From Nitrosomonas communis (lineage in GTDB: Bacteria; Pseudomonadota; Gammaproteobacteria; Burkholderiales; Nitrosomonadaceae): a stretch of 64,000 nt of DNA. Each line of letters starts with the position of its first letter. Positions within the stretch are counted from its first letter, which is position 1. This document shows, piece after piece, positions 46,232 through 55,043 of this stretch. The notes under the pieces are model-generated. The model made no database searches. It was not told where the DNA came from and saw nothing but the letters and a program-made list of their open reading frames with translations. The stretch is taken from positions 124,001-188,000 of the forward strand of contig NZ_FOUB01000001.1 in assembly GCF_900114745.1 (NCBI RefSeq), written 5' to 3'. The position numbers and the translations under genes are program-made.

Positions 46232-47323
46232 ATGAGCCTGAAGTGCGGTATCGTTGGTCTCCCGAATGTGGGTAAATCAACACTTTTTAATGCACTCACC
46301 AAAGCAGGTATTGCTGCTGAAAATTACCCATTTTGTACGATTGATCCTAATGTTGGCGTTGTCGAAGTTCCCGATCTGCGCCTCAAAAAGCTGAGTGAAA
46401 TTGTTAAACCCCAGAAAGTACAACCTGCTATTGTTGAATTTGTTGATATTGCTGGTCTGGTAGCGGGTGCCTCTAAAGGTGAGGGGCTAGGCAACAAATT
46501 TCTGGCAAATATCCGTGAAACGGATGGTATTGTTCATATGGTGCGTTGTTTTGCTGATGACAATGTGGTTCATGTGGCAGGAAAGGTAGATCCCATTTCG
46601 GATATTGAAGTCATTCAAACTGAACTTGCATTGTCTGATATGGCCACAGTGGAGAAGGCACTGCAACGAGAAGCCAAGCTGGCTAAATCAGGCAACAAGG
46701 AAAGTATCCGGTGTGTGAGTCTAATGGAGAAATTACATGCCCATCTTGACCAAGGCCGGCCCGCGCGTAGTCTGGCTTTAGAGAAAGAGCAACAGCCGCT
46801 AGTAAAGCCATTGTGCCTGTTGACCTCAAAGCCCGTTATATATGTTGCAAATGTTACGGATGATGGTTTTGAAAATAATCCATTATTGCAAAGCATTCAT
46901 GAATATGCGGCACGGGAAGGAGCACCTGTTGTAGCAATCTGTGCGTCCCTCGAAGCAGAAATTGCAGATCTGTCTGATGAAGACAAGCACGTATTTTTGG
47001 CTGATATTCATTTAGAAGAACCGGGCTTAAATCGCTTGATTCGTGCTGCTTATCAGCTACTCGGGCTTCAGACTTATTTCACTGCCGGTGTCAAGGAGGT
47101 ACGAGCATGGACAATTCACAAGGGAAATACTGCTCCACAAGCAGCCGGTGTGATTCATACAGACTTTGAAAGAGGCTTTATCCGTGCCGAAGTCATATCT
47201 TATGATGACTTTGTTGCTTATAACGGTGAGCAAGGTGCTAAAGAGGCTGGGAAAATGCGCCTAGAGGGTAAAGAATATGTTGTTAATGATGGTGATGTCA
47301 TCCATTTCCGCTTCAATGTATAA
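46232..47323 (+). CDS. ychF: Redox-regulated ATPase YchF (Obg family)
   Basis: 363 residues. G1 [15 protein letters not shown] near 8, G3-type [20 protein letters not shown] near 72, the YchF-specific replacement of NKxD by an N-x-x-x (NVTDDG-type) sequence giving ATP preference, and a C-terminal TGS domain ending [19 protein letters not shown]. Binds ribosomes and affects stress responses. Followed by a strong bidirectional terminator. Confidence 0.96.
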   Translation: MSLKCGIVGLPNVGKSTLFNALTKAGIAAENYPFCTIDPNVGVVEVPDLRLKKLSEIVKPQKVQPAIVEFVDIAGLVAGASKGEGLGNKFLANIRETDGIVHMVRCFADDNVVHVAGKVDPISDIEVIQTELALSDMATVEKALQREAKLAKSGNKESIRCVSLMEKLHAHLDQGRPARSLALEKEQQPLVKPLCLLTSKPVIYVANVTDDGFENNPLLQSIHEYAAREGAPVVAICASLEAEIADLSDEDKHVFLADIHLEEPGLNRLIRAAYQLLGLQTYFTAGVKEVRAWTIHKGNTAPQAAGVIHTDFERGFIRAEVISYDDFVAYNGEQGAKEAGKMRLEGKEYVVNDGDVIHFRFNV

Positions 47324-47369
47324 ATTGCTTCTCTACATTATCGTAGAATGAAAATTATTTTATACGATT

Positions 47370-47402
47370 CCCCTTATGTTTGAGTAATTCAAACATAAGG
47401 GG
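47370..47402. terminator. Bidirectional terminator between ychF and the DUF2490 gene
   Basis: Perfect 14 bp inverted repeat CCCCTTATGTTTGA / TCAAACATAAGGGG around GTAAT. It is located between two convergent genes, so it can serve both. Confidence 0.75.
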
Positions 47403-47416
47403 AGAGATCTTGCTAA

Positions 47417-48166
47417 CTAGAAAGTCAAAAACAAATTGACCCCCAGAATATGCATCATTTGATCTGGACGGGCATTATGTGGTCTATTGATATATTGATT
47501 CATATAGCCAATTTCCGCGTTAGCCATTTGATTGAATTTCCAACCTAGCCCAACAAAACCCCTGTTCTGATCAAAGCCATTGGTAATCCATCCTTTTTGA
47601 GGCGTATTCATCGCGATAAATATTTCATCCTGTACTATAAAACTAAGATTGGGTGAAATAAATTGCATGGGAAACGCAAATTTTATTAATTGACGAAACC
47701 GGTAGGCTACATCGTTTTTACCAGGATCAGGAACATCATGATCAAAAAAGCGTTGCTCAAAACGGCTGCGCCATTGAAATTTGCCCCAGGAGAATGTATC
47801 TGCATAGATTAATTGTTGCCAGATCCGGTGCTCATCAAAAGGGCCTTGTGCCCCAGAAATCGGTTCGGCCGTTGGTGCCCAGGCATAACCTGCCCAGATA
47901 GACACTTTATCATTAAGGGCATAGCCAATCCCGGGGCGGATAAGGGATTGAGTAAATTGAGAAGAATCATTACCAAAACGCCCTTGGCCTTCGAGCCAGA
48001 GCCTCCAGTTCTTCAGATTTTCATTACCTGTTACATTACCTAAATTTACATTCGCCATAATTTGGCCCCAAGTTTGGAAGTCAGTGACGACATCCTCAGC
48101 TATTGCGGGAGCCGATAGCATACTGAATGCAGCGAATGCCGTAAAAATCTTAAATTTTTTAAACAT
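47417..48166 (-). CDS. DUF2490-type outer-membrane protein
   Basis: 249 residues with a signal peptide (FAAFSMLSAPAIAED). Barrel-like alternating strands with DUF2490 landmarks: DFQTWGQIMANVNLG near 29, LEGQGRFGNDSSQFTQSLIR near 58, WQWRSRFEQRFF-like motif near 130 and VGLGWKFNQMANAEIGYMNQ near 205, ending with an aromatic strand (GVNLFLTF). An outer-membrane barrel of unknown function. Good AAGGGA ribosome site. The upstream 340 bp contain no recognised gene. Confidence 0.8.
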   Translation of the reverse strand: MFKKFKIFTAFAAFSMLSAPAIAEDVVTDFQTWGQIMANVNLGNVTGNENLKNWRLWLEGQGRFGNDSSQFTQSLIRPGIGYALNDKVSIWAGYAWAPTAEPISGAQGPFDEHRIWQQLIYADTFSWGKFQWRSRFEQRFFDHDVPDPGKNDVAYRFRQLIKFAFPMQFISPNLSFIVQDEIFIAMNTPQKGWITNGFDQNRGFVGLGWKFNQMANAEIGYMNQYINRPHNARPDQMMHILGVNLFLTF

Positions 48167-48507
48167 ATTTTTTCCCTTCCTTCGTTGGTAGAAACTTTTT
48201 AATTTTCTTTGTGTTTACAAATTAATTTCACTCAAAAATAAATTACGTTGAGCATTAAAAAATAAATTTAGTAACTTAATTTGATAATTTATATTTGTTC
48301 CTAAACAATATGATGCTACAAAGTAGAGACTTTGAGAGCGAAGCCTACCATAGAAAATGTCAAGAAAGTGTTAAAAAAGCCGCTAGTGATAGAAAAGCCT
48401 TAACAACCATTGGGTATTGTTGCAAGAAAACAACTAAATCAGCAATTTACTTTATAGTACATATAAAATTTGCTTATTATTCAACTAATAAAGGCTGATA
48501 AAGTTAG

Positions 48508-48798
48508 TTAGGTGTTTAGTTCTACGGTAGCCTCAATGCAGGAAGCAGTAAGGAAGTTTTTTGCGTTGCTATCGAAGTGGATGGCAATGTGGCGGAAATT
48601 TTTCATTCTGCCAAACGGGCGTTCGATGATATTTCACTGTTTATAGATGGTCTTGTCATAGCTGTAGTCGAGTCGATTTTCCTGTATCTGCGATATAGAA
48701 TGACAGACGTTGTTCCCCTTTACGCAAGCTATTCTCGTCATGCCTTGCTGTCATATCCTTTGTCGACTAGCAACTTCTTCGACGGCGGTATGGTGATA
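48508..48798 (-). pseudogene. IS5-family transposase relic, C-terminal half
   Basis: On the minus strand, decayed frames give KKLLVDKGYDSKA then a stop, and later YSYDKTIYKQ, stop, NIIERPFGRMKNFRHIAIHF, followed by DSNAKNFL, to a TAA at 48508. These match the DKAYDS...YK-R-N-x-IER-x-F-x-R-(L/M)K-x-(F/Y)R region of IS5-family transposases. It ends exactly where the repeat copy begins (48799). The N-terminal half lies on the other side at 49521-49690. Confidence 0.75.
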
Positions 48799-48853
48799 AT
48801 TCCATTTCTAAATCAAAAATGACGCGAAGGCGAGCCGCAGACAGTATAAATAA

Positions 48854-49470
48854 ATAAGGTAATCCCCTGGCTATGCCGGGGGACTATTAAAGGTTTGACC
48901 GTGTGATACGGTCACCGTGATTCTTTTAGCTTGATCAAGAGCTAGGAGAATCAAATGAGAGATTATCAGAGTTTGACGCATATAACATGGGACTGTAAGT
49001 ACCATATCGTATTTATTCCGAAAAGAAGGAAGAAAGTGATATTCGGAATGATACGAAAACACCTTGGAAAGATATTGCGCGAATTAGCGGAGCAGAAAAA
49101 CTGCCAAATAGTAGAAGGGCACCTGATGCCTGATCATGTACACATGTGCATCAGTATTCCTCCGAAATACTCGGTATCTTACGTAGTAGGATATATTAAA
49201 GGGAAAAGTGCAATATCGATAGCGCGGAAGTTTATGGGGAGATCTAGAAATTTCACAGGTGAAAGTTTTTGGGCACGCGGTTATTTTGTATCCACGGTAG
49301 GGTTAGATGAAGAGATGGTCAGAGAATATATCAGGCATCAAGAGAAGGAGGATGAACACTATGATCAGCTCAAGCTTGGGATGTGATCCCACCTTTAGGT
49401 GGCGCCAATTCTTGCCCCTTTGAGGGGCTAACAAAAATAAGCCTCCGGCTTTGCCGGAGGTAATTTAACT
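48854..49470 (+). mobile_element. IS200/IS605-family insertion sequence
   Basis: About 617 bp with a single tnpA, no terminal inverted repeats but subterminal hairpins: CCCCTGG-CTAT-GCCGGGG near the left end (48863-48882) and CCTCCGGC-TTT-GCCGGAGG at the right end (49442-49460), as used for single-strand recognition. GCCCC-TTT-GAGGGGC follows tnpA (49412-49430). No target duplication, as expected. It inserted into the TATAAATAATACGG centre of the dispersed repeat. It appears complete and possibly active. Confidence 0.85.
48955..49386 (+). CDS. tnpA: IS200/IS605 transposase TnpA (Y1, HUH)
   Basis: 143 residues. HUH single-strand transposase: WDCKYHIVFIPKRRKKVIFG near residue 10, the HUH metal site in GHLMPDHVHMCISIPP near 55-70, and the catalytic Tyr in EEMVREYIRHQEKEDEH near 121-137. 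It cleaves and rejoins single-stranded DNA at the hairpin ends. GGAG upstream of the ATG. The frame is intact. Confidence 0.93.
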   Translation: MRDYQSLTHITWDCKYHIVFIPKRRKKVIFGMIRKHLGKILRELAEQKNCQIVEGHLMPDHVHMCISIPPKYSVSYVVGYIKGKSAISIARKFMGRSRNFTGESFWARGYFVSTVGLDEEMVREYIRHQEKEDEHYDQLKLGM

Positions 49471-49520
49471 AATACGGCAAGGTGAAGCCGACAAAGTCAG
49501 CTTTGATTTAGAAATGGAAT

Positions 49521-49690
49521 AAGATAGGCTTGGGTGGCCTTGTGGTCGCTGACTTGATCGGGGTGAGCATATGACGCAAGGACACCCCTCGCCTTCGGTT
49601 ACGAGGTGGATTCTAGTTGTCCGTTCACCTTTGCTGCGACTAATAGCATGTAAGAAGGCCTCTTTTTCACCGCCGAAGCATCTACCCATC
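49521..49690 (-). pseudogene. IS5-family transposase relic, N-terminal/central part
   Basis: Minus-strand decayed frames read KGERTTRIHLVTEGEGCP and, after a frameshift, DQVSDHKATQAYL, matching the TTKIH...GxxSDxxxA segment of IS5-family transposases. It precedes in order the C-terminal part found at 48508-48798; the repeat plus IS200 lies between. The next ~230 bp (49691-49923) contain no gene I can identify. Confidence 0.6.
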
Positions 49691-49923
49691 TGCCATCATT
49701 TTTAAAAACATGCACGATCCCACTCAAAACTTGCCTCGCCGATTGTTAACAACGCTACGGGTATCCTCCTCGTACTCTGGAGTATTAGCGGCTCTCTCCT
49801 TGACCATTGTCATCCGTAAACCATAATCCCTTCATGATCTAATCCCCCCTCAGAGCATTAGATTATGCTTGCTTCTCGATAATAGGTAGCTTGGAAATTA
49901 TTTGTAATTAAAGAGCCTGGATT

Positions 49924-51463
49924 TTAGAACTTAATGGTTGCCATCGTATATCCATAATTGGTATCTTTGCCTCCTGGACTATTCGGAACTTTATCAAAGT
50001 AATTACCTTTGAATATATGGCTAAACCCTATATCAAAGCTGACACGTTTTAAGAAACTCCACTGAGGATCCCATCCTATGCTGACATCCAGCATATGCCC
50101 TAGGAAACTTCCTGCTCTTCCGGTTGGGTCTTGCAGGCCGGAGCCTACAAAGGCGCCACGCTTATCAGCCAGCCAATACGCACGATGAGACATCATGAGC
50201 CTGACATTGGGAACCGGTGTAAGATTCATACGGAAACCTGCAGGTGAAAAAAAGGTTGGAAGGAAAAAAGGTCCAAACATACCAGTAGGGCCAAATTCTA
50301 CCCGACGTTTTGTAACAGAATGTCAAAATTCTTGTTTGGATCTCGATCACCCGATGCATAATCAAATAGGTAGATAAGCCTGAGAGGCCATGGTGTTTCG
50401 AAGCTGTACCCTACTTCTCCATGATGTCGATGCGCAAAAATATTTTCATCAAAGGTATCCCCAAATTGATACATCGACTCAATTTCATAGTCTATTGAAC
50501 CTCTGGTAGGTTTGGCAAACAACCTGAAACCTGGCGTGGATAAATTACGTTGCCTCAGATTATTACCTTCATTTAATTGAAACCAATAGGCATCAAAATT
50601 AGCCCAGCGTAAATCACGGTTAGTAACGTGTGCACCTGAAAAATAGCTTTCTGGGGTATTCCAATCTAACTCTGACACTTCACGTTGCACAGGTCGTGTG
50701 CCAAATACCTGGAGACCCCATTTCTCCTTGTCGTTCCTTAATGTAAACCGTATCCCATCAAAAGTAGGCGTAAAGCTTCCCACCGGTGTCCACCGACCAG
50801 GCATGATTCCCCATATTCCAGGATTATACGACCGACTTCGAATGTTGCACCATAACCTGTACCAAAAAAATTCTTGGACAATAGATCAAGGCGAAGTTGG
50901 GTAAAATCAAAATGATTAGCAAAAATCGGGTTATGCTCTTGTCCATGCTCTGCTAACGGTGTGCGGAGATCGCTGAGCTCGAGCGTAAATTTTAAAGGAT
51001 CGATAATATTTTTGACTTCGAACAAGAACCTGGTCCGTTGATGAATCTGTTCATTACCATCCGGAATAGCTCTCGTAAAACCATGATCATACACATCATA
51101 GCGTGTCCGATGCTCAATAGCCAAATTGAGCCAATCTGGCGCCATGGCAGCAAGCGGAGTTTTATGGTTTTCCATGAGATCGGTCAGCCTATCAAAATCA
51201 AACCGAGTACTCCCTACCGGTTCTTCTACATCGAATCCATTGGGTGCACTACCATTTTTGAAAATAACTGATGATTTCTTATCTTTCTGTGTTTCTGTAT
51301 TTCGTGCTTGTGCAAGAATAATATTCTTATTGAAAAATAATGAGTTTTTAGCTTCTTTTTCTTCTGCCTTTTGCTCTTCCGCAGCGAAAGAGATGCTTCC
51401 CCCTACGTGAAATCCAATAACCAAACAGATCATCATGCTGGTTATTTTTCTATTCTTTCTCAT
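49924..51463 (-). pseudogene. Alginate-export-type outer-membrane porin, two frameshifts
   Basis: Three minus-strand frames form one ~510-residue protein of the Alginate_exp family. Part 1 (51463-~50795) has a signal peptide and LNLAIEHRTRYDVYDHGFTR, TYGATFEVGRIILEYG-like strands. Part 2 (~50800-50300) has PVGSFTPTFDGIRFTLRNDK and LRLIYLFDYASGDRDPNKNF. Part 3 (~50315-49924) has KRRVEFGPTGMFGPFFLPTF and RVSFDIGFSHIFKGNYFDKV. Frame changes lie near 50785-50800 and near 50305-50320; the second also seems to lack a few residues. Close relatives are outer-membrane channels of uncertain substrate. The start shows a local repeat (ATGATGAGAAAG twice). Confidence 0.8.
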
Positions 51464-52150
51464 CACTTTCTCATCATTGTTTTATAGCCTCCTTTAAGGT
51501 CAAGTATCCAAAAAGTATTTGTAATCTAGATACTTGGGTGATTCTAAGAAAATTGCAATTAACAACTAGTGCATAAAACCTTATGAAATCTGAACAATAA
51601 AAACTCAGCAATATAAATATGGCAAGCGCTTATCTAGAACTATGAATAATAAGCCTGCTCTTGCATGTCTGTATGCTCAGTTTGAAATAGTGTAGCTTTT
51701 GTATTATGAAAACTTTGTAGCTTTATTTAGAATTTATTTATTAATGATGATCTTGTAAATTTATTTAGAATTTGTTTAGATTTGTTTTTTAACCTGTTTT
51801 TTCCTCCTCTAGAAAAATCAAAAAACAATGAATTGCATTGCGGAAGAGAAGAAGACGAATTTGATAAAGTGACAAAAGTGATATAGAACAAGAAGCCTGT
51901 ACATAATGATTGGCTCGCTACCGATGTTTAATTGGATTTTATTATCTTGTCTCATCAACTATTATTTATAAATATAGATCTCGGAAAGCTTGCAATAAAT
52001 CAATGCAATTAAACATTAGTAAGGAAAGGGGAATATGTAATTAAGCCAATAAATCAAGCTGGATATAGTTCTTACTATGGCATTTTTGCCTGCAAAGCCA
52101 GAGCGATAATCAGTTAGCAAAAAAGAATCAATTCATAAGGAGTTGTACTG
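51464..52150. other. AT-rich intergenic region
   Basis: Divergent spacer between the broken porin and the M20 hydrolase gene. It is very AT-rich, with no coding frame, RNA gene or repeat copy recognised. Both promoters should lie here. Confidence 0.5.
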
Positions 52151-53323
52151 ATGATAGATAAATATAAATCCGAGCATCTTTATGAGTGGATGATAGAGAT
52201 TAGACGAAAGCTGCATCGCCACCCCGAACTCGCTTTTGAAGAAATCGAGACAGCCAAAGTATTAATGGGGCAATTAACCAAATTGGGTATTCCTTATGAC
52301 TATGCTGGACCGGGCCATGCAGTGATTGGTAAGCTTTCCGGGAAAAATGCTGCTGCGCCAGTCGTTGCTTTGCGTGCTGATATGGATGCGCTGCCTGGTA
52401 CCGAAAACACCAATTTGCCTTTTGCTTCCTTCATTCAAGGTAAAATGCATGCCTGCGGCCATGATGCGCATATGACTATGGTATTGGGTGCGGCTGCCCT
52501 GCTGAAAACATCACCTCCTCCTTGCCACGTATTGTTTATCTTCCAACCTGCTGAAGAAAAGGGGGGCGGTGCGCGCGTTGTGCTGGAATCAGGTGCATTG
52601 CAAAGCGTCAGTGCAATATTTGGCGGGCATGTGACCCACCACTATGGTGTGGGAGAAATCATGGTGGCTGATGGGGTAATTACAGCCCAGTCCGACCGTT
52701 TTAAAATTCATGTTAAAGGTAAAGGCGGGCATGGCGCGCGCCCGCATGAAGCGACCGACGCCATCGTGATTACGGGCTTGTTAATCACGGCTCTGCAAAC
52801 CCTGGTTTCGCGGGAAATTAACCCGGTTTATCCTGCCGTGGTGACAATTGGCACAGTGCACGCAGGCAGTGCACCTAATGTAATTGCAGAGGAGGCAATC
52901 CTGGAGGGATCGATTCGTAGTACCTTGCCCGAAGTGCGTGAGCACATTCATGCTGGATTAAGGCGTATGGCTAAAGCCATCGGTGAACTGCATAATGCCA
53001 AAATTGATATTGATATCACCCAAGGTTATCCCCCGGTGGTCAATACAACGCGGGAAAGCCAGATTGCCCATCGTGCGGCTGAAAAAGTGGTCGGGCGTAC
53101 AGGCTTAATGACCCTTGATCATCCGAGCATGGGATCAGAAGATTTTTCTTATTATCTGCAAAAGATACCGGGCTGCTATGTACGCTTTGGCGCAAGACGG
53201 CATGAGCATGAATATATTCCGCTACATAGTCCAGAATTTGACATCAATGAGGAGGTATTGAAAGTGGGAGCTGCCTTTTTCGATGAAGTCGTCAGAGAGA
53301 CGGTACAAGACTATTTGAGTTGA
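52151..53323 (+). CDS. M20 amidohydrolase (hippurate hydrolase/HipO-like)
   Basis: 390 residues, cytoplasmic. Metallo-amidohydrolase of the M20D group. RKLHRHPELAFEEIETAKVL near 19, metal/catalytic ADMDALPGTENTNLPFAS near 76, MHACGHDAHMTMVLGAAALL near 97 with the Cys and His metal ligands, FQPAEEKGGGARVVLESGAL near 135 with the catalytic Glu pair, dimerisation domain with GKGGHGARPHEATDAI, and late MGSEDFSYYL. AGGAG upstream of ATG. It is followed 7 bp later by a carboxylate-amine ligase, suggesting a two-gene amide-metabolism unit. Confidence 0.9.
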   Translation: MIDKYKSEHLYEWMIEIRRKLHRHPELAFEEIETAKVLMGQLTKLGIPYDYAGPGHAVIGKLSGKNAAAPVVALRADMDALPGTENTNLPFASFIQGKMHACGHDAHMTMVLGAAALLKTSPPPCHVLFIFQPAEEKGGGARVVLESGALQSVSAIFGGHVTHHYGVGEIMVADGVITAQSDRFKIHVKGKGGHGARPHEATDAIVITGLLITALQTLVSREINPVYPAVVTIGTVHAGSAPNVIAEEAILEGSIRSTLPEVREHIHAGLRRMAKAIGELHNAKIDIDITQGYPPVVNTTRESQIAHRAAEKVVGRTGLMTLDHPSMGSEDFSYYLQKIPGCYVRFGARRHEHEYIPLHSPEFDINEEVLKVGAAFFDEVVRETVQDYLS

Positions 53324-53330
53324 TTTCACT

Positions 53331-54461
53331 TTGGAATTCGTTCCCTCAAAACCATTAACCGTCGGGGTAGAACTCGAGCTGCAATTGCTCGATAAGGAAA
53401 ATCTCAACTTGATAAATGGTATTGGGCCTTTGCTCGAGCATTACCCGGAGTCACCCTATATTAAACCGGAGTTTATCCAAAATACTGTCGAGGTGATTTC
53501 TAAAGTGGGGGAAAATACTGCAGAGATCCATGAACACCTTGCACAACTTGTCAAAGAAGTGAAACAGATCTGTCTCATGCTGGGAATGGAGCTATGTGCC
53601 GCCGGAACCCATCCCTTTAGCAAGGAATTAGCCTTGTTTACCCCGTTGCCCCGCTATCTGAAAATGGAAAAGGAGACAGGCTATTTAGGTCATACCCAAA
53701 TCACTTTCTCGACTCAGGTACACATTGGTGTGCAGGATGCAGCTGAAGCGATTTATCTGATGCGTGCATTAAAGCCTTATCTGCCGCTCTTAATTACGCT
53801 TTCTGCCAGCTCTCCCTTATGGCGTGGCTATGACACTGGCTTTGCCTCCTATCGCCTGCGCATTCTGGCAGCCAGCCGTAGTTATGGCATCCCGCCCAGT
53901 TTTAATGATTGGCAGCAATTCATGGATTTTTATAACGCCTCGCAACATGCTGGCATGATACAAACCATCAATGATATCCATTGGGATATCAGAGTGCGAC
54001 CGCATTGGGGGACAGTCGAGGTCAGAGTCATGGACGCGCAACCCACTCTTACCGAGTCGATGCAACTCGCTAGTTTTATTAGAGTATTGTCAGCCTATTT
54101 GTTAGCACACCAGGATACCCACATTGAAAACCTGCCCCATGCACTGCCCTGGTGGATTGAAAAAGATAATTACTATATGGCCTCGCGCTTGGGGCTGAAA
54201 GCAAACTGTGTGGTCGATAAAAATGGCTCATTCAAATCCATCTATGAAATTTGGCAGATAGTGCAAACTGAAATCCAGCCTTATGCCAGCGAGATAGGAG
54301 AATCTGAATATTTTGAAGAACTTGTTAAGCGCGTAGCAGAACGGAATATAAGTTATCAGCGTCAACGCACGGTTTATCAAAAAATCCACTCATGCGAGAA
54401 AGTTGTTTCAGCGCTTATCAAGGAGCTGGCAGATGATCTAACTGTGACTAAACTTGAGTAA
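53331..54461 (+). CDS. Carboxylate-amine ligase, YbdK/GCS2 family
   Basis: 376 residues from TTG 53331; no ATG fits because the conserved N-terminus TVGVELELQLLDKENLNLIN begins ~10 residues in. ATP-grasp-like glutamate-cysteine ligase type 2 fold: FIQNTVEVISKVGENTAEIH near 51, GTHPFSKELALFTPLPRY near 92, HTQITFSTQVHIGVQDAAEA near 122 and the RVRPHWGTVEVRVMDAQPTL segment near 222. Joins a carboxylate to an amine with weak gamma-glutamylcysteine activity in E. coli YbdK; the true substrate is unknown. Coupling with the amidohydrolase suggests opposed make/break activities on one amide. Confidence 0.88.
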   Translation: MEFVPSKPLTVGVELELQLLDKENLNLINGIGPLLEHYPESPYIKPEFIQNTVEVISKVGENTAEIHEHLAQLVKEVKQICLMLGMELCAAGTHPFSKELALFTPLPRYLKMEKETGYLGHTQITFSTQVHIGVQDAAEAIYLMRALKPYLPLLITLSASSPLWRGYDTGFASYRLRILAASRSYGIPPSFNDWQQFMDFYNASQHAGMIQTINDIHWDIRVRPHWGTVEVRVMDAQPTLTESMQLASFIRVLSAYLLAHQDTHIENLPHALPWWIEKDNYYMASRLGLKANCVVDKNGSFKSIYEIWQIVQTEIQPYASEIGESEYFEELVKRVAERNISYQRQRTVYQKIHSCEKVVSALIKELADDLTVTKLE

Positions 54462-54558
54462 CACTTGCTCATGTGCGAATTAATCTGAAAACAATCGTGG
54501 TCTGTCTCTTATTATTCGCCTTTGCTAAATCAACTCCTATTGTTGTACTCTTCATGTT

Positions 54559-54661
54559 ATTCCATTTCTAAATCAAAAATGACGCGAAGGCGAGCCGCAG
54601 ACAGTTTCAATAATACGGAAAGGTGAAGCCGACAAAGTCAGTTTTGATTTAGAAATGGAAT
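54559..54661 (+). repeat. Dispersed ~100 bp inverted-terminus repeat, copy 8
   Basis: The best preserved full copy by its ends: ATTCCATTTCTAAATC and GATTTAGAAATGGAAT are perfect inverse complements. The centre differs (ACAGTTTCAATAATACGG). Confidence 0.93.
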
Positions 54662-54759
54662 TAGACGCTCCTATGTGGTTTAGTGGTTATTGCGTCATTA
54701 CTTTGGCTCTTTGATGCTATGTAGGGTAGTGGACGCCCATACCATTCCATTATATTAGT

Positions 54760-54945
54760 TTGAAACAAAGTGATCGTATTCATATTACTAAGCAATCGAA
54801 GAAATTGCCCAAGAAATCAATGGACGAAATTGTTGCTAGCATTACTGATAAAGGAGAGGCAATGAATGCGATATACAAGACAGGACATTATAAAATGTTC
54901 GAAATTGCAGCATATTTTAATGTTCATTACAGTACTGCTAATTAG
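54760..54945 (+). pseudogene. Relic of a transposase-type C-terminal HTH
   Basis: A 61-codon frame without a proper start (TTG) ends with GEAMNAIYKTGHYKMFEIAA followed by YFNVHYSTA and a stop. This resembles the C-terminal helix-turn-helix found on some REP-associated/Y1 transposases (pattern A-I-x-x-A-Y-x-x-G-x-Y-x-M-x-E-I-x-x-Y-F-x-(L/V)-H-Y-S). Upstream catalytic sequence is absent. It lies 100 bp after repeat copy 8, but a link is not shown. Confidence 0.4.
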
Positions 54946-55043
54946 TCAATTTATTTATTTTGCAAGATACAATGAATGACACCTTTTCATGACTGATATT
55001 TTCTCTAAATATACTTATAAGCTTGCTAATCCAATAAGCGTAA

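Larger units (their letters stand above)
48799..49520 (+). repeat. Dispersed repeat, copy 7, split by an IS200/IS605 element
   Basis: Left half (48799-48853) from ATTCCATTTCTAAATC to ACAGTATAAATAA. Right half (49470-49520) from TAATACGGCAAGG to AGAAATGGAAT. The two halves rejoin perfectly at the shared TAA when the intervening IS200/IS605 DNA is removed, so the IS inserted into an intact copy without duplicating the target. Confidence 0.9.
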
